Source: Clostridium sp.
Lineage (GTDB): Bacteria; Bacillota; Clostridia; Lachnospirales; Lachnospiraceae
NCBI GenBank assembly: GCA_023667695.1
Contig: JAMOZY010000016.1
Span: forward strand, 1 to 56,660
Reading direction: 5' to 3'
DNA length: 56,660 nucleotides
Positions within the stretch are counted from its first letter, which is position 1; the number at the start of each line of letters is the position of its first letter. This document shows, piece after piece, positions 27,417 to 36,742 of this stretch. Under the pieces are notes generated by a model. The model did no database searches, was not told the DNA's origin, and saw only the letters and a program-made list of their open reading frames with translations. A program made the translations under genes and the position numbers.

Positions 27417-27950
27417 CTATCTGCTCTTTCCTGCAATCATGGGTATTTCAAATTTGAGTTCTTTATAATCCGTGCATTTGGAATAATAGGGATTCTTCAT
27501 CATTTCTTTTTCACGAAAACTAAAATATTCACGATTATCTCCTCCCACAATCACATGATCCAATAACGGAATGCCCATCATATCGCATAAATTTAACAAT
27601 TTGTCTGTCAGCATTGTATCTTCCTTGGATGGAAAAAGGCATCCCGATGGATGATTATGAACAAGAATCATGGTTGCCGCATTGGAAAGAATACTGCTTT
27701 TAAACAGTTCTCTTGGACAGGCAATGCTTTGATTAACAGCTCCCATACTGGCAAAATGACAGTTAATCGGAGTCCCGTCTGTTTTTAAATTAATAATGCA
27801 TACAACTTCCCTGTCCATGTCACACATGAATTCTCCCATTGCCACTACAGCATCCTTCGGAGTGCAAATCTTATGCTCTGACAAAACCGGAGCATCCTTT
27901 ACCAGCCGGATAGATACAACTTCAATCTCTCCCTTCTGATTCTTCTTCAA
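27417..27950 (-). CDS. RadC/JAB-domain protein
   Basis: A 177-residue RadC-like protein with the JAB/MPN metal motif HNHPSG followed at the usual distance by S..D (CLFPSKED). Mobile-element RadC homologues lack the helix-hairpin-helix found in chromosomal RadC, as here. The role is unclear despite the old name for DNA repair. The TTG at 27950 is preferred as start because AAGGAGG lies 6 bases before it. It overlaps the 44-codon ORF upstream and is followed 2 bp later by the TOPRIM gene. Confidence 0.88.
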   Translation of the reverse strand: MKKNQKGEIEVVSIRLVKDAPVLSEHKICTPKDAVVAMGEFMCDMDREVVCIINLKTDGTPINCHFASMGAVNQSIACPRELFKSSILSNAATMILVHNHPSGCLFPSKEDTMLTDKLLNLCDMMGIPLLDHVIVGGDNREYFSFREKEMMKNPYYSKCTDYKELKFEIPMIAGKSR

Positions 27951-28056
27951 TTTTTTCCTCCTTATCAAATTTTACATGGATAATAAAGTCTCCTTTTTGT
28001 GATGCTGCTAAGGTTTTGAATTCCCCCGGTGTAAGACTCTTCTCCTTTTCTTCCAT
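27922..28056 (-). CDS. Small acidic ORF, 44 residues, upstream of radC-like gene
   Basis: Begins at an ATG after GGAGGGATAT and encodes a short charged peptide (LTPGEFKTLAASQKGDFIIH, then HVKFDKEEKIEEE). It overlaps the RadC-like gene by 29 bases in another frame, suggesting coupled translation. The LTP.EF..LAASQ..FI.HVK pattern looks like a conserved small ICE protein family, here in a short form. Function is unknown. Confidence 0.6.
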   Translation of the reverse strand: MEEKEKSLTPGEFKTLAASQKGDFIIHVKFDKEEKIEEESEGRD

Positions 28057-28069
28057 ATATCCCTCCACA

Positions 28070-29071
28070 CTATCTTCTCATATCCGCTGCATATGTCATC
28101 TGCGATTCTGCCACAATGCCATCCAACCGTTTATTCGGCGTATCCGTTGCAAGTGCAAGCTTTCTCAAATCCTTATCATAATGATATACCTGATTGGAGA
28201 GACGAATTTCTAACGGAACGGATTCCATGTTAATGTCCGTTACCATTTGTGCCAGCTCTTCCGGCTCCCCAAGCTCAGCAGATACCGCAATGACTTCATG
28301 AATCGAAGAGGGCAGCACATATAAATCCCCGCCAATTTTTTCAGCCAATTCATGAAGAGTGTCCTCATATACCATAGAAGCCGCACCATTAATCTTCTGC
28401 ACATTTGAAATGACATACATATCCTTTCCCTGTGCAGTCTCCTCAACCATTAGTTCTGCATTTTCTTCTGATATTCCTGCCTCGGTAAAAAAACCTTGTA
28501 TAATCTCATTCATACTTCTTATTTCTATCGGAAGTATCTTTTTAGTATTTCTTATTGCCGCTTCATACAACTGGTCCTCTGTCATGCCTAAATACTCTGC
28601 ATGGTCATTATTAATCAATACACTCTGCAATCTGCTTTCCTGTACGGTCAGCACATACCGGTATACAATAGACAAATCCATAAATTCCCTATGCGGAATT
28701 TCCTCTAACAGTTCCATATTCTGTTCCGTATTTATCAACATCAATACAATTTTATCTTCTTCATCAGAAAAACCAAAATTTGAAATGTTATCCGTTATTG
28801 TCTGATAAGTATTCTGCATATCCCGTACAAAAGATTCCATCAATTCCTGAACACTTTTTCCTGTAGAGTATTCCTCATACATACGATTAAGATAAACTAT
28901 CGGATATGCATTACATTCCGTATCACTTGGCAGTACCAATTTCAAACCATCCAATATTTGATTCGTTTTATTGATTGCTTCCAGTTTCACTTCACAATTC
29001 TTGAACTCGTCCGGCAAGAAATCTAAAATCTTTTCTGTGATATATTCCTTAAATACTTCATAAGTCATCAT
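28070..29071 (-). CDS. DUF5688 family protein
   Basis: A 333-residue soluble protein of the DUF5688 type, common on Tn1549-like elements in gut Clostridia. Visible family blocks are TYEVFKEYITEKILDFLP, YPIVYLNRMYEEYSTGKS near residue 70, LMESFVRDMQNTY, and DLYVLPSSIHEVIAVSA near residue 255. Function is unknown. The start at 29071 (MMTYEVF) has AGGAGGAAAACAAT; the longer frame begins inside the hairpin at 29093-29116. Confidence 0.85.
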   Translation of the reverse strand: MMTYEVFKEYITEKILDFLPDEFKNCEVKLEAINKTNQILDGLKLVLPSDTECNAYPIVYLNRMYEEYSTGKSVQELMESFVRDMQNTYQTITDNISNFGFSDEEDKIVLMLINTEQNMELLEEIPHREFMDLSIVYRYVLTVQESRLQSVLINNDHAEYLGMTEDQLYEAAIRNTKKILPIEIRSMNEIIQGFFTEAGISEENAELMVEETAQGKDMYVISNVQKINGAASMVYEDTLHELAEKIGGDLYVLPSSIHEVIAVSAELGEPEELAQMVTDINMESVPLEIRLSNQVYHYDKDLRKLALATDTPNKRLDGIVAESQMTYAADMRR

Positions 29072-29092
29072 ATTGTTTTCCTCCTGTAAAAA

Positions 29093-29116
29093 GGGTACAG
29101 ACATCAGCCTGTACCC
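29093..29116 (-). terminator. Terminator/attenuator hairpin before the DUF5688 gene
   Basis: Perfect 8-base arms (29093-29100, 29109-29116; GGGTACAG) with an 8-base loop. On the minus strand it is followed by TTTTT and then immediately by the AGGAGG ribosome binding site of the DUF5688 gene. It ends leftward transcription from the adhesin gene or attenuates entry into the next gene. Confidence 0.7.
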
Positions 29117-29231
29117 TGCTTAATAATTTCAATATTGTCATATTCCCCTATGGACAAACTATGCTAAGGCAAAACCCTGGTTTGGATAATTATCATTACA
29201 TCCCAAAGAATGTAATCCATTATGGCTTAAC

Positions 29232-32200
29232 CTATCCTAATTTCACTTTTTTACGCTTCCAAAAGAAAGCCACAAAGCCTGCCGCCAAAAGAACCGCTCC
29301 CATGCAGCCAAACAGCCACATATTCAGATTATCCCCGGTCTGAGGGAGCCTTGGCTCCGTAGGCTTGTTCGTAATGCTTAATTCATACTCAACAATCTCC
29401 GGCACATCATCATATCGCAGTTTTACTTCATGCGGTGTACTGTCAAGAATATAGCCGTCAGCCGCTTTTGTTTCCACAACATAATAGACAATATCCTCCT
29501 GATACCTGCCATCCTTGAATACTGCAATCGGAAGTTCCTTTGATTCCGCATTGCCATTCTTGTCAGTTACAAGCGTTTCAATCACGTTTCCATCCTTATC
29601 ACGGATTTCAAAGGTTACACCTGCAATCCCTTCCTTAGTGGTCTCATTTGTCTTGTGAATAATGATTTTTCCATTCATAAGCTCATCCTTCATGGATACC
29701 TTCTGGATTTCAGCAGTTTCTTTGACCTCAAACTCCACATCATTTGCTATTTTATAGCCATACGGTGCAGCTTCCTCACGCAGAATATAGCTGCCCACAG
29801 GAAGTTTTTCAATCATATGAGGCTTGCCTTCAGATGCCCACTTTTCCACTATTTTTCCATCTGCATCAATAATGGATAATACAGCACCCTCCAACTCACA
29901 CTCTCCAGTAATATCAGTTTTGGAAATTTCCACACGAATCGGCTCGTTCTCAAACTCTGCCACAAACTCAAGCACCTTTGTCTTAGAATCCTGATAGGAT
30001 GCATCCACATCAAAAATTTCATCTGACTTTACATAGCCTGCCGGTGCCTGAATTTCTTTCACATAATACTGCCCAAGGGGAAGGTCTGAAAGAAAAACAG
30101 CTTTACCGCTCTTGTCCGTTACTCTTTTCTCAATCAGGGTATCTTTCTTCTGCAATACCTTTCCGTCTGCATTTATAATGTCCTCTTTTGCGTACAGACC
30201 AAATACGGCATTTGCAAGATATTCATCTGTTCCTGTCTCTTTTTTTACAACGGTAATCTGCACCTTCTGTCTCTCATTTGTCACATACATTCCTGCATAA
30301 ACAACCGGCGTGTCCTGATCAACATAGGACAAGTCAGCCTCAATCGGCGTGGAATCCAGCACAAAACCCTCCAATGTCTTTGTCTCCACAAGGTAATATC
30401 TGCCAAGAGGCAAATCCTCTATCATGGCAGCTCCCCTGTCATTTGTTACAATGGTGTCTACCAGCTCGTCCTTTTCAAAATAAAGGGTATCCAGACCGTC
30501 AGTGCTTATAATATCCTCTGCCGCATATACTTCAAAGGTAACCCCTGCAAGACTCTTTTTGAAATAATCGAATATGAAAGAGAACCATCGGTCATTTACA
30601 AGATTAGTATCTGTCAGAAATTCCCCGTCTTTATTGATAATGATTGCACCTGTCGGCACTTCGTCTTTCATCTCAACGTTCTGAACCTTTTCGGTATCTT
30701 CTACCGTGAACGATACATCAACAGCTTTCAGATAGCCATATGGTGCAAATTCCTCCCGCAGCGTATAAGTTTTTCCTGCCACGAGCCTCTTGATAACATG
30801 TGCCTCTCCTGCCTTTGATGTCCATGTTTCCACAATGTTTCCTGCTTCATCAATAACAGAAAGCGTTGCACCGGAAAGCTCTGCACCACTTGCAATATCT
30901 TCCTTTGTAAATTCAAAGGTAATAGGTGTATTCAGATATACGGACTCCAGTTTTACCGTTTCTACATCCTGCCCCCGATACCCCGCTTCAAAGGTTACAA
31001 TTTCCCCGGAAGATACATAACCTGCCGGCACTTCCATTTCCTTTGCATAATACATTCCAAGCGGATAGTCTTTTTCAAAGGCAATCCTGCCGTTTTCATC
31101 GGAGACTGCCGTCTCAAGCAGAGTTCCCGCTTCCACGATTACCTTATCCTCTGCGTTTACAATATCCGTATCCGCATATAGTCCAAATACTGCACCTGCA
31201 ATAGGAAGCTTTGTCTCTGCATCCTGCTTTTCTACTGCCAGTTCTACCTTTTGTCTGTCATTGGAAAATGTCAGGGACTCATAAATCACGGGGGTTCTGT
31301 CATCCACATATACAAAGCTCACATCCTGCGCTTCTCCATTCAGCACATATCCAAAAGGTGCTTTTGTCTCCTTTACAGTATATGTGCCAAGCGGAATATC
31401 TGAAAGGACAGCCCTTCCATCCTCTCCTGTTGTAATGGTTGCCACCAGTTCTCCCTTACTGTAATATTTCGTGCGTTCTCCGTTTTCATCTCTCTGGAAA
31501 TCATTGGTATAAATATCCTCAGACGCATAAACTTCAAACTCTGCTCCGGCAAGGTTTCCTTCCTTATAAACAAATTGCTTATCCTCAAAGTTTGTAAACA
31601 GACCTCCCTCGCAGCCGCTTAATACCTCTCCCTTCTTTTCCACAGTCAGTTCGCCCAATACAGGACTATCTTCATAATCTACCGTAATAACCGCTTCATA
31701 AGTGTCCGGATCAGTTTCATAAAAAGTATTTGTATCTACCTCTACTGTCACATACTCCGTATTAACTGCATATCCATCCGGCGCTGTTACCTCTTCAATC
31801 CGGTATTTTCCAATCCCTAGTACTTCCGGCAACATCAGGCAGCCGGATTCATCCGTAAAGAAGGAAGTATGCTTAACCTTCGACGGATAAGTGGTATACA
31901 TTTTTACATACTCATTTTCATTAAGGTTATAAATCTTAAATTCCGTATTTGGCACAAGAACCGTCTGCCCGGTCTTGGAATCTTTTTTTACCACACGCAG
32001 TTTTGCCTCAAATTCCCGGTCAAGAAACACTCTCCATACTAAAGGCTTAGCCGGATTATTTTCCGTAATCCTTACTTCAAAAGGCGCTATCGTCTCCATG
32101 TTATGGGGCGTAACCTTTTCGCAAACCACATAGGTTCCATATGGAAGGGGTGCCGTAACCAGATATCCTTTTTCATCTGTATAAAGAATGGTTTCTCCAT

Positions 32201-33902
32201 TCTTTCCAATTACAGCAGGCACAGCGCCGGCAAAATCATAACTTCCATCTGCCTTAACCGGCAATGAGGATTTCAGATAGGCGCTGAAACCTGCACCAGA
32301 AAGCAGAGGTGCTTCCGTATCATCCCCATTATCCGATACCTTAATCAACTGAAAGGGCTGTTTGATGACTTGTTCCTCTGAAGTGATACTCTTTGCTATT
32401 TCCGCTTCCTTATCGCCCTCATATTCACATATAATGTCATACTCGGTTTTATCCAAAAGATAGCCTTTGGATGGTTTTATTTCCTTCAGATAATAGCTGC
32501 CAAGATAAAGATTACGCGCCTCTGCATTTCCATCTTTATCCACCGTAAGGGTTGCCACAAGTTCTCCCGCATGAAACACAGTTCCGGTTACGCCATCCGG
32601 ATGAATAATATCTGTCCGGGCATATAACCCATAAACGGCTCCGGTTAATTCTGCATCCCCCTGCGGCACCGCCTTCCCTGTTTCTTTATCAACTTTGTTT
32701 ACATGGATTTTTACCGTTACTCTCTTATCAGAAGCTATAATATCTGTGGTTCTCCCGGCTTTCACTTCCAACGTATATACTGCATTACTGATTACATACC
32801 CAAAAGGTGCCGATATTTCCTTCACATAATAGGTTCCCGCTATCAGTGCCTCAGATTTTGCACAGCCGCCGGCATCTGTCATCATAGTCTGAATCAGATT
32901 TGTACATCCGCTGTCAGTATAAATGCCATAAACGGCTCCTGCCAGCTTTACCCCGCTCGCTTCATCTATTTTGGTAATCCTTCCATAACCGATATTTTCT
33001 GTTTTTACTTTAATATAAGCCGGGAGCGGGTCTCCGGAAGGAACCTCTGAAATAAACTCCTGTGCGCCGGGATCATCGGTCAGCCAGAATACACAGCTTC
33101 CGCTAAGCTGTATTCTCCCGCTGTTAGAAGTAAAGGTTCCCGTTGTAGCTTCCGTATTGACCTCGGTTGAACAAATAGTCAGTGTATTGCCGTTTCTGCT
33201 TACTTCATATCCTGCAAGTGATAAATCAAATTCTGACAGTACGCCATTACTATCCGTCAGAACGGTTTCAAATCTCTGATTTTCTTCACTCCACTTTAAT
33301 TCATAAGTTTCCGCCTTGCTGACTCTGGATGCCGCAAAGCTTGGTATCGTTCCATTAATCCCGGTATTAATACAGTTTTTTAACGCAACATAATAGGCAT
33401 AGGCATTTATCGGGTCCGGTGCAGTTGCACATAGTTTTTCCGCAGCCGAATCGGCGGCAGAAGTACCAAAAATCCCCTTTTCAATAATCCATACCATTGT
33501 CTGTGTGGCAATATATTTATCCTTTTGATTATTGCTTGGCGCATCTGCACTTGTGCTGGAATACCCATAATACAGACAGTATCTAAGATATAGCGCCTGC
33601 ATATCCGTTAAAGTCGTTCTCGCATTCTCATAGCTGTTCATAAGCTGGCCGTTTTTTGCAGTCATTCCAAAATTCATACAATACGCCGTATGCCCGTCTA
33701 TCATGGCATATATAATCTTCTTATGGCTAAATCCCGCTTTTAACTCACTGACCTCTCCCGAATCACAAACGGATGCATTGCAAAAGGAAAGATTGGAACT
33801 CTGACTCGCTGCAAACACCGCACTCCCATTTGCAAATAATGAAGTAAAGATTGTCAGAACTGCAAGAAATCCTGCGAGAAATCTTTTTCCGTTGAACTTC
33901 AT
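29232..33902 (-). CDS. Cell-wall anchored adhesin: thioester domain plus about 11 Cna-B/SpaA repeats, LPQTG
   Basis: A 1556-residue surface protein. The signal peptide is residues 1-31. A thioester domain follows (about 45-250), with the reactive Cys in AYCMNFG and Gln in TQTMVWIIEKG, the pair that forms covalent links to host surfaces. Then come about eleven Cna-B/SpaA-type domains, each ending in a Y.(V/L)KE...P.GY-type motif; such domains usually carry isopeptide bonds. Residues about 750-1083 and 1084-1410 are a duplicated three-domain cassette. The C-terminus has LPQTGD, a membrane helix and a KRKK tail for sortase anchoring. No sortase gene is in the window. It may act in adhesion or in mating-pair contact. 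Confidence 0.93.
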   Translation of the reverse strand: MKFNGKRFLAGFLAVLTIFTSLFANGSAVFAASQSSNLSFCNASVCDSGEVSELKAGFSHKKIIYAMIDGHTAYCMNFGMTAKNGQLMNSYENARTTLTDMQALYLRYCLYYGYSSTSADAPSNNQKDKYIATQTMVWIIEKGIFGTSAADSAAEKLCATAPDPINAYAYYVALKNCINTGINGTIPSFAASRVSKAETYELKWSEENQRFETVLTDSNGVLSEFDLSLAGYEVSRNGNTLTICSTEVNTEATTGTFTSNSGRIQLSGSCVFWLTDDPGAQEFISEVPSGDPLPAYIKVKTENIGYGRITKIDEASGVKLAGAVYGIYTDSGCTNLIQTMMTDAGGCAKSEALIAGTYYVKEISAPFGYVISNAVYTLEVKAGRTTDIIASDKRVTVKIHVNKVDKETGKAVPQGDAELTGAVYGLYARTDIIHPDGVTGTVFHAGELVATLTVDKDGNAEARNLYLGSYYLKEIKPSKGYLLDKTEYDIICEYEGDKEAEIAKSITSEEQVIKQPFQLIKVSDNGDDTEAPLLSGAGFSAYLKSSLPVKADGSYDFAGAVPAVIGKNGETILYTDEKGYLVTAPLPYGTYVVCEKVTPHNMETIAPFEVRITENNPAKPLVWRVFLDREFEAKLRVVKKDSKTGQTVLVPNTEFKIYNLNENEYVKMYTTYPSKVKHTSFFTDESGCLMLPEVLGIGKYRIEEVTAPDGYAVNTEYVTVEVDTNTFYETDPDTYEAVITVDYEDSPVLGELTVEKKGEVLSGCEGGLFTNFEDKQFVYKEGNLAGAEFEVYASEDIYTNDFQRDENGERTKYYSKGELVATITTGEDGRAVLSDIPLGTYTVKETKAPFGYVLNGEAQDVSFVYVDDRTPVIYESLTFSNDRQKVELAVEKQDAETKLPIAGAVFGLYADTDIVNAEDKVIVEAGTLLETAVSDENGRIAFEKDYPLGMYYAKEMEVPAGYVSSGEIVTFEAGYRGQDVETVKLESVYLNTPITFEFTKEDIASGAELSGATLSVIDEAGNIVETWTSKAGEAHVIKRLVAGKTYTLREEFAPYGYLKAVDVSFTVEDTEKVQNVEMKDEVPTGAIIINKDGEFLTDTNLVNDRWFSFIFDYFKKSLAGVTFEVYAAEDIISTDGLDTLYFEKDELVDTIVTNDRGAAMIEDLPLGRYYLVETKTLEGFVLDSTPIEADLSYVDQDTPVVYAGMYVTNERQKVQITVVKKETGTDEYLANAVFGLYAKEDIINADGKVLQKKDTLIEKRVTDKSGKAVFLSDLPLGQYYVKEIQAPAGYVKSDEIFDVDASYQDSKTKVLEFVAEFENEPIRVEISKTDITGECELEGAVLSIIDADGKIVEKWASEGKPHMIEKLPVGSYILREEAAPYGYKIANDVEFEVKETAEIQKVSMKDELMNGKIIIHKTNETTKEGIAGVTFEIRDKDGNVIETLVTDKNGNAESKELPIAVFKDGRYQEDIVYYVVETKAADGYILDSTPHEVKLRYDDVPEIVEYELSITNKPTEPRLPQTGDNLNMWLFGCMGAVLLAAGFVAFFWKRKKVKLG

Positions 33903-34027
33903 AAATCAACCTCCTCGTTTTATAATCAGACCAGAATCCCAGCCAATGCCATATATATCCAATATTTAATATGCCTGTCTGGTTCAGCCCGATTTTTCTG
34001 TTTCTTTTGTTTTTAAGCACAAAAATA

Positions 34028-34049
34028 ACAGGCATGAAAATCAGCCTGT
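34028..34049 (-). terminator. Terminator between lipoprotein and adhesin genes
   Basis: Six-base arms (34028-34033, 34044-34049; ACAGGC) with a 10-base loop. On the minus strand it is followed by TTATTTTTG. It lies 24 bp past the lipoprotein stop and would separate it from the adhesin gene. The 126 bp between this hairpin and the adhesin start show no other feature. Confidence 0.6.
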
Positions 34050-34073
34050 CATTTTTATATAATGTTTTATTTT

Positions 34074-34856
34074 TTATGCCCGGTAGCAATAAAACACATA
34101 GCACTCCTTGCCGCCATAGGTAACGGTTCCATGATATTCAATATAGAAATATTGCTGTGGAAGGGATGCATACATGCCTGCAATGTTCGCTGCTATATCC
34201 GCCTCACTGGAAAACTGTACTGTTCCGCTTACATCCCTTGCCTCATTCATATCTGCCGCAACATAATACTCCAAATACCCTGCACCATCCGTAGGATAAC
34301 TGGCATTAAAATCCTCCTGGGAAATTTCTCCTGCCGCAAGCATTTGATTCAGATCATCCGGAATATATATTTTCCCTTGTGCTTTTGTTTTCTCAACTGC
34401 CAGCTCTACCACTCTTTGCGGACTATATGATACCGGTACAGCTTCCGATGTCTGTTCCGGCTCAGACGTAGATTCTTCTGTTCCGTTCTGTCCGGAAGTT
34501 CCCTGTGCTTCCGTCTCATTCTTCGCAGTTTCTGTCCTCTGTGTCTGACCGCTGTTTTCATTTTGTCTGTCTGGTTCAGCAGTCTGCTGTTCTGTTCTTT
34601 CCTTTTCTCCAGAACCACCCGTATCTGTCCGTTCCTCATTATTGCTCTTTTCCGGATTTACCGCCTCCCCCTTTTCCTCTTCCGAATCTGTTTCCTCTTT
34701 TTTAACCTCTTCCGCCACACCACTATCTGCTTCATTATCCGTTCCGATAACAACGCCGGCATCTGTAAGATTTTCTTTCTCCTGTCTGCCGCATCCGGTT
34801 AATAATAAAATACCAACACCTAAAAGAAACATTATCTTTTGAAATTTTTTATCCAT
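34074..34856 (-). CDS. Secreted lipoprotein, function unknown
   Basis: A 260-residue lipoprotein. The signal peptide ends in a lipobox LLTGCGRQ (Cys 22). Residues about 25-150 are a low-complexity E/Q/T/N-rich linker typical of surface spacing. The C-terminal 110 residues form a compact domain (VELAVEKTKAQGKIYIPDDL, SYPTDGAGYLEYYVAADMNE, YFYIEYHGTVTYGGKECYVF), which I do not recognise. It sits between the partition operon and the adhesin gene. Confidence 0.75.
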   Translation of the reverse strand: MDKKFQKIMFLLGVGILLLTGCGRQEKENLTDAGVVIGTDNEADSGVAEEVKKEETDSEEEKGEAVNPEKSNNEERTDTGGSGEKERTEQQTAEPDRQNENSGQTQRTETAKNETEAQGTSGQNGTEESTSEPEQTSEAVPVSYSPQRVVELAVEKTKAQGKIYIPDDLNQMLAAGEISQEDFNASYPTDGAGYLEYYVAADMNEARDVSGTVQFSSEADIAANIAGMYASLPQQYFYIEYHGTVTYGGKECYVFYCYRA

Positions 34857-34864
34857 ACCCTTTT

Positions 34865-34891
34865 CCTATCCTTTCTCCAGAGAAGGATAGG
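34865..34891 (-). promoter_or_regulatory. Stem-loop in the leader of the lipoprotein gene
   Basis: Perfect 9-base arms (34865-34873, 34883-34891; CCTATCCTT) end 9 bases before the start codon, just in front of AAAAGGGT. There is no T-run. It could limit ribosome access or shield the leader. The rest of 34892-35012 shows no gene. Confidence 0.4.
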
Positions 34892-35012
34892 CTTTCCGCA
34901 ATCTGCCTTTACCCCTCTCCGGGTAACCTCTTTCTTTTCAGTTTCAGGCAGCTTTACGGGTTTATTCTCCAGGGCGGTCCCGTATTCTGCTCATAATTTT
35001 TCCCTTTCCGAT

Positions 35013-35414
35013 TTATCCCCATCTGCCTGCCAGTTCAGATACTACCGGGTTTTTTTCATCTATTATCCCTGTAATTTCCCTTCCGCCTTCCTGTGCCCGG
35101 ACAATCGGTGCACTAATCAAAGCTGAACCCAGCAGCCGGATGATTTCATCCTTTAACCCGCTTTCCATTTCCCTTCTTATTTCCGCCATATGCTCCGTCG
35201 TAATATATTCCGGTCGCTGCATACTCTTCCCTTTATCAAAGATTTCATCATCTTCAAAGCTGTTAATATAAAACTCTATGGCATTAATAATAAACTGATT
35301 TGCGGATTTATGGATGCTTTTATCAAGAGATATCAATATCCCATGAATCCTGCTGTGCTGTTCATTTTGTAAATTCAAGCGGATGGAATGCCTTGCAAAA
35401 TTTCTATTTTCCAT
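35013..35414 (-). CDS. ParR/StbB-like segregation protein
   Basis: A 133-residue protein whose N-terminus has a ribbon-helix-helix-like pattern (ARHSIRLNLQNEQHSRIHGI, then KSANQFIINAIEFYI). Its C-terminal half is charged. The gene starts directly after the stop of the ParM-like gene. The size, order and pattern fit the DNA-binding adaptor of an actin-type plasmid segregation system. It would bind a centromere, possibly among the repeats at 37161-37429. Confidence 0.7.
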   Translation of the reverse strand: MENRNFARHSIRLNLQNEQHSRIHGILISLDKSIHKSANQFIINAIEFYINSFEDDEIFDKGKSMQRPEYITTEHMAEIRREMESGLKDEIIRLLGSALISAPIVRAQEGGREITGIIDEKNPVVSELAGRWG

Positions 35415-36350
35415 CTACCTGACACCTGCCTCTACTGCTTTACGGTTTTCTGCAAGGAACATTTTACCAAGATATTCATACCCTTTCGCATTTGCTCTTA
35501 TATCTTCAATAAATTGGATATTGTTCCCTTTCATATCTCCATACAATTTCATGACTCCCGCACCGCCGCCTACAAATACAATCGGTGTGATTTCAAGATT
35601 ATAACCGTGTTCTTTTAAGATATTGTATATCCTCTCCACAAATGACCGGATACACTCCGTTGCAATCTTCAAATACTTTTCCGGTGCTTTATTTTCACTG
35701 CCTGTCATAATTTTCTGAATAGCATTTTCATCCAGTTCCTGCCCAATCTGTCTTACACATTCCTCATTAATCCCCCTCATGCACCTTATCAATCCCTGCG
35801 GGATTGTAATGCACTCTGACTCGTCGGGATATGATTGACAAATCGGCATAATGTCTATGGTCCAGCTTCCGATATCAACAATAACTGCCCGATCCGGCAA
35901 AGTCTTGATACGGTCTGTTATCGCTGCATAACATTGTGGAAATACGGATACCCTTGCAATATTAATATGATATTTCTCTTTTTCAAACCGAAAATCTACT
36001 TCCCTGTCCCTTAAAAGATAACGAATAAAGTCCTGCTTTTCTGCCCCAAACCGTGTCAGTGGCAAGCCTACGGATAAAAGAACACTCGCATTCCTTAATC
36101 CACGTCTGTTCAATTCCTTTGCCATTGCCGCCAGCGTCAAAAAATAGAAGTTATCATTCTCTACTTTCGTGTCTCTGACCTCCAGACGTTTTCCCCCAAT
36201 TTTGTAGTATACACTATTTAATTCCAAAATGTTGTCGAAAAATGCCGGTTCCGTAGAAATTTCTTTTACTCCTGTCGTAAACACCTGACTGACTGTTTTC
36301 ATATTAGACCAGCCATGGTCTACACCAATTACTTCAATATGCTTATCCAT
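35415..36350 (-). CDS. parM: ParM/StbA-like actin-family segregation ATPase
   Basis: A 311-residue actin-fold protein: phosphate-1 loop VIGVDHGWSNMK at the N-terminus, phosphate-2 strand AVIVDIGSWTIDI near residue 155, and the adenosine loop IVFVGGGAGVMK near residue 265. Such proteins form filaments that separate plasmid copies and are found on ICEs that exist as circles. The start at 36350 has GGAGGAAAAGGAAG; it overlaps the upstream gene by 8 bp. Confidence 0.88.
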   Translation of the reverse strand: MDKHIEVIGVDHGWSNMKTVSQVFTTGVKEISTEPAFFDNILELNSVYYKIGGKRLEVRDTKVENDNFYFLTLAAMAKELNRRGLRNASVLLSVGLPLTRFGAEKQDFIRYLLRDREVDFRFEKEKYHINIARVSVFPQCYAAITDRIKTLPDRAVIVDIGSWTIDIMPICQSYPDESECITIPQGLIRCMRGINEECVRQIGQELDENAIQKIMTGSENKAPEKYLKIATECIRSFVERIYNILKEHGYNLEITPIVFVGGGAGVMKLYGDMKGNNIQFIEDIRANAKGYEYLGKMFLAENRKAVEAGVR

Positions 36351-36663
36351 CTTCCTTTTCCTCCTGTTCTGAAACAAATGTCTCTATCTCCTTTCCTTTC
36401 CAGCCAATCAGCTTTCTCATGCAGGGAAAGCAATATTTTTCTGATTGTCTGTACGGACATTTAAAACACATATCTTCTTTATCCTGCTCCATCATTTTAG
36501 ATTTGCTTTCTTCCCTGACACATTTTTTGCCAAGGCATTGGCTGTTGTTCCCATAAAAGAATTTACACCGCATACAGCTTTTTAAATCTTTTTCCAGTTC
36601 TACCTGTGTAACAATGACTGTACTCGGTTTCGGTGCATTTTGCACTCTTACATTAATTCCCAT
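36343..36663 (-). CDS. Cysteine-rich (zinc-ribbon-like) ICE protein
   Basis: A 106-residue protein with nine cysteines arranged as C..C (SCMRCKFFYG), QCLGKKC, CFKCPYRQSEKYCFPCMRKL. These are likely zinc-binding. Relatives occur beside the partition genes of Tn1549-like elements; function is unknown. The start at 36663 (ATG) follows GAGGCGGG. It overlaps parM and the 29-codon ORF at its two ends. Confidence 0.7.
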   Translation of the reverse strand: MGINVRVQNAPKPSTVIVTQVELEKDLKSCMRCKFFYGNNSQCLGKKCVREESKSKMMEQDKEDMCFKCPYRQSEKYCFPCMRKLIGWKGKEIETFVSEQEEKEDG

Positions 36664-36742
36664 TCTGTACACCCGCCTCTCTTTTGGCGGTAAGTCTCTG
36701 TATTCCCTCTAACCTTCTATCTGCTGTTTCAATTCCTATCAT
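36653..36742 (-). CDS. Tiny coupled ORF, 29 residues
   Basis: ATG at 36742 overlaps the upstream stop (ATGA) and has AAGGAGGGGCGGCAG before it, stronger than many in the window. The peptide (MIGIETADRRLEGIQRLTAK...) is amphipathic and helical-looking. Its stop overlaps the start of the cysteine-rich gene, so it may be a real micro-protein or only a coupling device. Confidence 0.45.
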   Translation of the reverse strand: MIGIETADRRLEGIQRLTAKREAGVQNGN

